DNA of 9,858 nucleotides from Proteiniphilum sp. (lineage in GTDB: Bacteria; Bacteroidota; Bacteroidia; Bacteroidales; Dysgonomonadaceae). The stretch spans positions 1 through 9,858 of the forward strand of contig JAISZV010000164.1 of the NCBI GenBank assembly GCA_031284475.1, written 5' to 3'. The notes under the pieces are model-generated. The model was not told where the DNA came from. It did no database searches and was given only the letters and a program-made list of their open reading frames with translations. A program made the position numbers and the translations under genes. Position 1 is the stretch's first letter. The number at the start of each line of letters is the position of its first letter. Shown piece by piece: positions 5,741-9,858 of the stretch.

Positions 5741-5877
5741 GGGAAATGAATAATGAAAATAACCTTTTAATTATTGGGATTGCTTATAAATTAATTTGAA
5801 TGAACATCTCCTTTACTTTACGCATAATAATAATGTGGCGAGTATATCGGCCGGTGGAGAAAAATGGAAAGGTGAAA

Positions 5878-7401
5878 TCAGGAATCGGGCGATTGAGCCG
5901 GCGGAGTGAAGATTTCAGCCGTTTTTTCGGGCAAATAACCGCTTCGTATCCGCCACTCGTTGGGATACAGATTATTTGCCCGGTTACCGAGATTCTTTAC
6001 AAAACCCAACGGTTCCCCCTTATAGGTGAGAAGCAGATACCCCTTGGGCGCATCCTTTAGGGCGATCGCCTCCCGCCGCAGATAAGAGACAGCCTCTTCA
6101 TAAGTCGCTTCATACCGGGGAAACGCTTCGGGATTGAGATCCTTGCTCATCGCCAACGCATGCGACGGAATAAAATCCTTTCCCTTTCTCTCGCCGATCT
6201 CTATCCCCATCGATACTGTTTTCAGCCGTTCATTCAAGGCGGCCAGGGTCTCGGAATGTACTGCTGGTAGCGCAACGATGCGATTGCCGGCCTCCACAAA
6301 ATCGAAAGCCTCAGGAGATAATAACAGGTTCGTTAAAATTGGCCGTTTTCCTGCTACGGCACAGTTCAAACATGTTTGATTTGGCTCATTCGGCTTAACG
6401 AAAACGTCCGTATAAACGGAACGGTCTTTCACGTACGGCGATGGCTTTCTTTTACTTTTTACCCCTGTAAGGCCGGATACTGTTTTATCCGCTTCTGTTC
6501 CCGCTTTTTTGAGCACAGTAACAAACAATCCTTCCCCCCGCGTCTTATGCGGAAAAAAACGATAGCCGGTCACCCGGTCATTGAACGAAGGAGAGATACC
6601 CCATTCTTTCGCCGTTTCCACGTGTACAAACGTCCCGCCCGGTTCGCCCGCCGCCCCTAATTCGCCGGCCGCCCAAAGAGCGTTTTCCTCATTCTCTACG
6701 GTATTGTAGGTGCAGGTACTGTAAATAAGCAACCCGCCCGGTTTCAATGCCGGCCAAATATCATTCAGTATATCTCTTTGACGTGCGGCGCACATCTCCA
6801 CATTATGGACAGACCACTCTTCCACGGCCGTTTCATCCTTGCGGAACATCCCTTCCCCCGAACAGGGAGCGTCCACCAGCGCCAAATCAAAAAGATGCGG
6901 AAAAGCGGAGAAATCCTTTGCCGTATTGTTTGTGACCATCACGTTGGGATGGCCGAATTTCGTCATCGTTTCCGACAACACATTGGCGCGCCGGCGAACC
7001 GGTTCATTGCTCACCAGCAGGCTCCCTCCGGGAAGGGCGGAAAGCAGGGAAACCGACTTCCCGCCGGGGGCGGCGCACAGGTCGAGACACGCCACGGGGC
7101 CTGTCGTCAACTCATTGATTATATGCTCCACAAACATCGAAGAGGCTTCCTGCACATAATAATATCCGGCATGAAAAAGAGGATCGAACGTAAAAGCAGG
7201 CCGTTCTTCCGGATAGTAACCCCATTGCGACCAGAGTACCCGTTGTAGGGGTACCGTCGCTTTCATCGGGTTACGCGCCGCCTTGAACGGGTTCAGACGG
7301 AAGCCGGCCGGCGCATCGCCGGCCAACGCTGACAGAAACAAATCCGTCTCTTTTCCGAGCAACGGCCGGATAGATGATATGAACTCTGCGGGAAAATTCA
7401 T
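5878..7401 (-). CDS. RsmF-like rRNA cytosine-C5 methyltransferase (NOL1/NOP2/Sun family)
   Basis: This 507-residue cytoplasmic enzyme should transfer a methyl group from SAM to C5 of a cytosine in rRNA. The SAM-binding motif is CLDLCAAPGGKSVSLL (105-120). The two catalytic cysteines are in VDAPCSGEGMFRKD (C180, expected to release the product) and LIYSTCTYNTVENE (C230, the expected nucleophile). FRLNPFKA (34-41) and GYYYVQEASSMFVEHI (79-94) are also typical of the family. A hydrophilic linker (about 301-350) leads to a C-terminal RNA-binding part, with GKDFIPSHALAMS (407-419) and LGFVKNLGNRANNLYPNEW (465-483), like the PUA-type end of E. coli RsmF. Length and order match RsmF-like proteins better than RsmB, which has an N-terminal NusB-like domain. 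The exact target base cannot be read from the sequence. A TAnnTTTG box lies 18 bp upstream of the start. Confidence 0.9.
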   Translation of the reverse strand: MNFPAEFISSIRPLLGKETDLFLSALAGDAPAGFRLNPFKAARNPMKATVPLQRVLWSQWGYYPEERPAFTFDPLFHAGYYYVQEASSMFVEHIINELTTGPVACLDLCAAPGGKSVSLLSALPGGSLLVSNEPVRRRANVLSETMTKFGHPNVMVTNNTAKDFSAFPHLFDLALVDAPCSGEGMFRKDETAVEEWSVHNVEMCAARQRDILNDIWPALKPGGLLIYSTCTYNTVENEENALWAAGELGAAGEPGGTFVHVETAKEWGISPSFNDRVTGYRFFPHKTRGEGLFVTVLKKAGTEADKTVSGLTGVKSKRKPSPYVKDRSVYTDVFVKPNEPNQTCLNCAVAGKRPILTNLLLSPEAFDFVEAGNRIVALPAVHSETLAALNERLKTVSMGIEIGERKGKDFIPSHALAMSKDLNPEAFPRYEATYEEAVSYLRREAIALKDAPKGYLLLTYKGEPLGFVKNLGNRANNLYPNEWRIRSGYLPEKTAEIFTPPAQSPDS

Positions 7402-7419
7402 CGTCTGTTATTTTGAACG

Positions 7420-7427
7420 CAAAGATA
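7420..7427 (-). promoter_or_regulatory. -7 promoter box for the rRNA methyltransferase gene
   Basis: Minus strand reads TATCTTTG, matching TAnnTTTG, 18 bp before the ATG at 7401, implying a very short leader. No -33 TTTG is found; that position falls in the tandem 17-bp repeat. Confidence 0.45.
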
Positions 7428-7438
7428 AAAGTTTTTTA

Positions 7439-7472
7439 CTTAATCCTCTTTAAATCTTAATCCTCTTTAAAT
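7439..7472. repeat. Tandem 17-bp direct repeat, two exact copies
   Basis: CTTAATCCTCTTTAAAT occurs at 7439-7455 and again immediately at 7456-7472 without a mismatch. A decayed third copy, keeping CTTTAAA, may follow at 7473-7489. It starts 11 bp upstream of the methyltransferase -7 box, so it covers the -33 region and could be a regulator-binding site or simple slippage. Confidence 0.75.
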
Positions 7473-7515
7473 ATTGAGACCGCTTTAAAAAGTGCAAAAT
7501 GCCGGCAAATCATTT

Positions 7516-7545
7516 GGAAAAGCCCTTGATTGGCGCAGGCTTTCC
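7516..7545. repeat. Stem-loop in the divergent promoter region
   Basis: GGAAAAGCC (7516-7524) pairs with GGCTTTCC (7538-7545) with one bulged A and a 13-nt loop. No gene ends here, so it is not an ordinary terminator. It could be an operator or part of an untranslated RNA. Confidence 0.4.
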
Positions 7546-7555
7546 CTAATGAGCG

Positions 7556-7629
7556 CTTACTAAATAAAAATGGCTAGCCACTCGTTCGCAATTTAGTAGC
7601 TACTAAAATAAAATAAGTAGCCACTCATT
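7556..7629. repeat. 31-bp degenerate direct repeat with two palindromes
   Basis: Segments 7556-7586 and 7599-7629 match at 23 of 31 positions without gaps, both containing TACTAAA and TAGCCACTC. They include or flank two perfect palindromes, TGGCTAGCCA (7571-7580) and TTTAGTAGCTACTAAA (7592-7607). A weaker third copy, sharing TTAATAAAAATAG, begins near 7659. The cluster lies 86-159 bp upstream of the -33 box of the TIM-barrel gene. It has the look of an array of regulator-binding sites, but a decayed mobile fragment is also possible. Confidence 0.55.
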
Positions 7630-7714
7630 TTTTAAGTAGTAACAATCTTTCATACGCTTCACTTAATAAAAATAGTATCTTTTTGCTGTAAAAAACTTTT
7701 TTCATCTGCGCGTG

Positions 7715-7746
7715 TTTGGAAACCGCAAGATTTTCATGTACTTTTG
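7715..7746 (+). promoter_or_regulatory. Bacteroidetes promoter for the TIM-barrel / methyltransferase unit
   Basis: A -33 element TTTG at 7715-7718 and a -7 element TACTTTTG at 7739-7746 are separated by 20 bp, a full consensus match. Transcription would start near 7752, giving a leader of about 25 nt before the ATG at 7778. This is the best promoter in the window. Confidence 0.8.
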
Positions 7747-7777
7747 CAAAGAGACTTTATCATCAAAAAATTGAAAC

Positions 7778-8635
7778 ATGAAACGAATACTGATTTTAAC
7801 GGGATTATTGTTATCCCTTTCGGCCGTTGCGCAGGAGCGTCCCGATCCGCAGCCGGCCCCCGATACCTTTGAAAAGTTCAACGTAGGTATGGCGGGTTAC
7901 ACGTTTGTCAACTTCGATCTCGACAAAACGTTGGAGACCCTGGAAAAATGCGATGTGAAATATCTCTGCATCAAAGATTTTCATTTACCCCTTAAGAGTA
8001 CCGACCGGGAAATTGCCGATTTCCATGCCAAACTCAAAAGCAAAGGCGTTACAGGTTATGCCGTAGGCCCCATTTACATGCGTTCCGAAAAAGAGGTCGA
8101 TGATGCTTTCGAGTATGCAAAGCGCGTAGGCGTAAAACTGATTGTGGGCGTTCCCAATTATGAACTGTTACCTTATGTGGATCGAAAAGTAAAAGCGTAT
8201 GATTTTCATTACGCCATTCACCTGCATGGGCCCGACATCGCGACATATCCCGACGCCGACGATGTGTGGGAGAATGTAAAAGACCTGGATCCCCGCATCG
8301 GCATGTGCCTCGACGTCGGGCACGATACCCGCAACGGCAAGGATCCCGTGAAGGATTTGGAAAAATACCACTCCCGCGTGTTCGACGTCCATATTAAGGA
8401 TGTTACCGGATCAACCAAGGCCGGATACTCCGTAGAGATCGGCCGCGGCGTCATCGATTTTCCGGCGTTCGTGAAGATGCTCCGCCAGGTAGGTTACGAA
8501 GGCGTTTGCAGTCTGGAACACGAGCGTAACATGAAAGACCCGTTTCTGGGGATCGCCGAATCCATCGGTTATTTCAGGGGAGTGATTGCCGCCACAAAGG
8601 AAAAACAGTGCTGCGGCAACTGTGAAAAAGAGTAA
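7778..8635 (+). CDS. Exported sugar isomerase/epimerase-like TIM-barrel protein
   Basis: This 285-residue protein starts with a signal peptide (MKRILILTGLLLSLSAVAQ, probable cut near residues 18-20), so it should act in the periplasm or beyond. The rest is a xylose-isomerase-like TIM barrel (AP endonuclease 2 superfamily). Conserved pieces are AIHLHGPD (146-153), CLDVGHDTRNGKDP (177-190), VFDVHIKDV (201-209), the VEIGRGVIDFPAF segment (219-231) and CSLEHER (244-250). Likely metal ligands are D179 or H182, H205 and E247. The strand that usually offers Glu in an E-N-H motif reads H-L-H here (H148, H150). The substrate is unknown; related exported proteins are usually linked to sugar or polyol handling. 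The C-terminus ends QCCGNCEKE, an unusual Cys cluster (C278, C279, C282). The next gene begins 4 bp after the stop, so the two are probably translated together. Confidence 0.85.
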   Translation: MKRILILTGLLLSLSAVAQERPDPQPAPDTFEKFNVGMAGYTFVNFDLDKTLETLEKCDVKYLCIKDFHLPLKSTDREIADFHAKLKSKGVTGYAVGPIYMRSEKEVDDAFEYAKRVGVKLIVGVPNYELLPYVDRKVKAYDFHYAIHLHGPDIATYPDADDVWENVKDLDPRIGMCLDVGHDTRNGKDPVKDLEKYHSRVFDVHIKDVTGSTKAGYSVEIGRGVIDFPAFVKMLRQVGYEGVCSLEHERNMKDPFLGIAESIGYFRGVIAATKEKQCCGNCEKE

Positions 8636-8639
8636 ATAA

Positions 8640-9350
8640 ATGGAGGGCCCGGCGCTTTATTTAATCCCTTCCCTGTTGGGCGACTCCCCTGCGGAACAGG
8701 TGATCCCGCCCTATAATACGGGCGTAGCCTCGCGCCTGAAATATTTTATTGTAGAGAATGTACGGTCGGCGCGTCGTTTTCTGAAGAAATGCAACCCCGG
8801 AATAGACATTGACGCCATCACTTTCTACGAACTGAACGAGCATACCGATAAAAGCAGGATTGCAGGCTACTTGTTGCCGATGAAAACGGGAGAGAGCATA
8901 GGCGTGATTTCCGAGGCGGGTTGTCCCGCCGTTGCAGATCCCGGCGCCGATGTGGTGGCTATTGCGCAACAGGAAGGTTACAAGGTTGTTCCGCTGGCAG
9001 GGCCCTCTTCAATTTTGATGGCGGTCATGGCCTCCGGCTTCAACGGCCAGAGTTTCGCCTTTCACGGTTACCTGCCTATCGACGCAGGAGAGCGGGCAAA
9101 AAAACTTAAACAACTCGAAGCAAGGGCGTACAACGAAGACCAAACGCAGCTCTTTATTGAAACGCCCTACCGGAATCCGAAAATGGCGGAAGATATATTG
9201 CTGCACTGCAAGCCTCAAACCCAACTATGCATCGCTATAAATATTTCATGCGGCGACGAGTCCATTGTAACGCGGAGCGTGAAAGCATGGAAAGGCAAAC
9301 TGCCTGACATGCATAAAAAACCCACGGTGTTTCTGATCTACAAAGGATGA
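8640..9350 (+). CDS. RsmI-like SAM-dependent methyltransferase (tetrapyrrole methylase family)
   Basis: This 236-residue cytoplasmic protein belongs to the tetrapyrrole (corrin/porphyrin) methylase superfamily, on the RsmI side. Visible motifs are GVISEAGCPAVADPGADV (88-105), VVPLAGPSSILMAVMASGF (116-134), FAFHGYLP (139-146) and LFIETPYRNPKMAEDI (171-186), the last matching the E-[ST]-P-[HY]-R motif of RsmI. The N-terminus reads LYLIPSLLGDSP (6-17) instead of the V-A-T-P-I-G-N-L of true RsmI, and an insert rich in N-E-H-T follows. This variant is a known Bacteroidota paralogue; RsmI itself 2'-O-methylates C1402 of 16S rRNA, and the paralogue's target is uncertain. The start is 4 bp after the TIM-barrel gene, probably by translational coupling, and no separate promoter is needed. 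The last 14 nt of the gene lie inside a 36-bp repeat. Confidence 0.8.
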   Translation: MEGPALYLIPSLLGDSPAEQVIPPYNTGVASRLKYFIVENVRSARRFLKKCNPGIDIDAITFYELNEHTDKSRIAGYLLPMKTGESIGVISEAGCPAVADPGADVVAIAQQEGYKVVPLAGPSSILMAVMASGFNGQSFAFHGYLPIDAGERAKKLKQLEARAYNEDQTQLFIETPYRNPKMAEDILLHCKPQTQLCIAINISCGDESIVTRSVKAWKGKLPDMHKKPTVFLIYKG

Positions 9351-9440
9351 GCGTTACGCTCCGGGAAAAAAGTTTTTTTTTCCGCTTGGCATATATATTT
9401 CTCCTCTACAAAGGATGAGCGTTACGCTCCGGGAAAAAAG
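9337..9440. repeat. Exact 36-bp direct repeat across a gene end
   Basis: Positions 9337-9372 and 9405-9440 are identical over 36 bp (period 68, spacer 32 bp). Copy 1 contains the last 14 nt of the RsmI-like gene (codons for Tyr-Lys-Gly and the TGA), then a hairpin GAGCG-TTA-CGCTC and CGGGAAAAAAG. Copy 2 carries the same coding remnant out of context. Flanking bases differ on both sides. Confidence 0.85.
9362..9384. terminator. Probable bidirectional terminator between convergent genes
   Basis: CGGGAAAAAA (9362-9371) can pair with TTTTTTTTTCCG (9373-9384), a stem with an A-run on one side and a T-run on the other, preceded by the small hairpin at 9349-9361. It lies between two converging genes, where a two-way terminator is expected. 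The T-run is inside the stem, so strength is uncertain. Confidence 0.45.
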
Positions 9441-9444
9441 GGGT

Positions 9445-9858
9445 TCAGATCAGTCCCGAAGTAAGCGCGGTATAAATCGCTTCCGACATGGTATTGACAA
9501 AAAGTTTGTGGAAAATACTCCGCTTGTAATAGTTGATCAGGCTTCGTTTTGTGTTGAGCTTGCGCGATATCATCCGTTCATTGACCCCTTCTGCCGAAAG
9601 TTTGAGTATTTGTATTTCAATCTCTTTCAGCTTTATCTTCTGCTCCGAAACATAACTATTGAGTTTTCCCGAATAATAAAGCTTCAGGTTGCTTTCCGGG
9701 TAATGCACAGTGAACCGGTCTACGCCTTTCCGTCCGGACGGCCTCAGAATATTGACGCCGATTTTGGGGTATCCGTTTTCATCCGTCAAAACAGGCACGC
9801 CGTAATTGTCCATCTGCCGGTAATCGCCCTCAACCGTTTTTATCCTGAAGTTAGACGT
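9445..9858 (-). CDS. PAS-LuxR type transcription regulator, 5' end beyond window
   Basis: The minus-strand frame is open to the right edge, with 137 codons and TGA visible. An internal Met at 9813 is not the true start, because the 15 codons before it continue a PAS-like ending: FRIKTVEGDYRQM, then VPVLTDENGYPKIGVNI, which follows the PAC pattern (K-x-x-D/E-G-x-Y/W ... D-E-x-G). A short linker leads to a LuxR-type helix-turn-helix at the C-terminus: LKEIEIQILKLSAEGVNE, MISRKLNTKRSLINYYKRSIFHKLFVNT and MSEAIYTALTSGLI. The recognition-helix region is basic. Such proteins bind DNA directly and sense a ligand or state through the PAS part. There is no sign of a phosphoreceiver in the visible part. 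It ends 94 bp from the end of the convergent RsmI-like gene; its promoter is not in the window. Confidence 0.8.
   Translation of the reverse strand, partial: TSNFRIKTVEGDYRQMDNYGVPVLTDENGYPKIGVNILRPSGRKGVDRFTVHYPESNLKLYYSGKLNSYVSEQKIKLKEIEIQILKLSAEGVNERMISRKLNTKRSLINYYKRSIFHKLFVNTMSEAIYTALTSGLI

Noticed and set aside
5741..5877. 13-codon frame and possible promoter upstream of the histidine kinase
   Set aside because: A short frame starting ATGCGTAAAGTAAAG ends after 13 codons, and no TAnnTTTG box is found; nothing supports a leader peptide or separate promoter.
6778..7248. 156-codon plus-strand frame
   Set aside because: Antisense to the methyltransferase SAM-binding and catalytic motifs; it is a shadow frame.
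9445..9813. Start of the LuxR-type gene at the Met at 9813
   Set aside because: The frame stays open beyond it to the window edge and the upstream residues complete a PAS/PAC pattern, so 9813 is internal and the gene is partial.

Overview
The window looks like chromosomal DNA of a member of the Bacteroidota, most likely Bacteroidales. Three things point there: several promoters of the Bacteroidetes type (a -7 box TAnnTTTG, once paired with a -33 TTTG 20 bp upstream), generally weak Shine-Dalgarno sequences, and gene families typical of that group (a HYC-type small exported protein, a DUF362/polyferredoxin pair, an 'AHQLGTPIS' histidine kinase, an RsmI-like paralogue with an unusual N-terminus, and a PAS-LuxR regulator). 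No rRNA, tRNA, CRISPR array, intact insertion sequence or phage gene is visible.

Left part (1-2975), all minus strand. The window opens with the first 33 codons of a small exported HYC-type protein that has its own promoter. Next comes a probable two-gene unit transcribed right to left: a DUF362 protein with an N-terminal twin-arginine leader (1906-2847), then a 526-residue membrane polyferredoxin (209-1789). The polyferredoxin resembles NapH fused to NapG and has a second twin-arginine leader-like segment buried in the middle of the chain. Together they look like an envelope redox module of unknown substrate, and this is the most interesting protein-level feature here.

Centre-left (2976-4609). 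An ECF-type S component (3450-3959) is followed by a small purine-type phosphoribosyltransferase (2976-3377) on the minus strand, suggesting uptake and phosphoribosylation of a nucleobase. A structured 5' leader of about 115 nt precedes the pair. The 650-bp AT-rich gap at 3960-4609 also holds a plus-strand promoter-like site, a 45-codon candidate ORF, and a repeat cluster: two 19-nt hairpins in direct orientation with a compensatory base change and the same C/A mismatch, around an inner inverted repeat. That cluster resembles an IS200/IS605-type terminal hairpin pair without a transposase.

Centre-right (4610-7777). A histidine kinase without HAMP or response regulator partner (4610-5740) lies downstream of an RsmF-like rRNA m5C methyltransferase (5878-7401), both minus. 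The 376-bp divergent region 7402-7777 has a tandem 17-bp repeat, a hairpin, two perfect palindromes, a 31-bp degenerate direct repeat and a clear Bacteroidetes promoter reading right.

Right part (7778-9858). An exported xylose-isomerase-like TIM-barrel protein is followed after 4 bp by a tetrapyrrole-methylase-family (RsmI-like) methyltransferase, both plus. They converge on a PAS-LuxR regulator (minus) that runs off the right edge. The 94-bp convergent gap contains an exact 36-bp direct repeat whose first copy includes the end of the methyltransferase gene.
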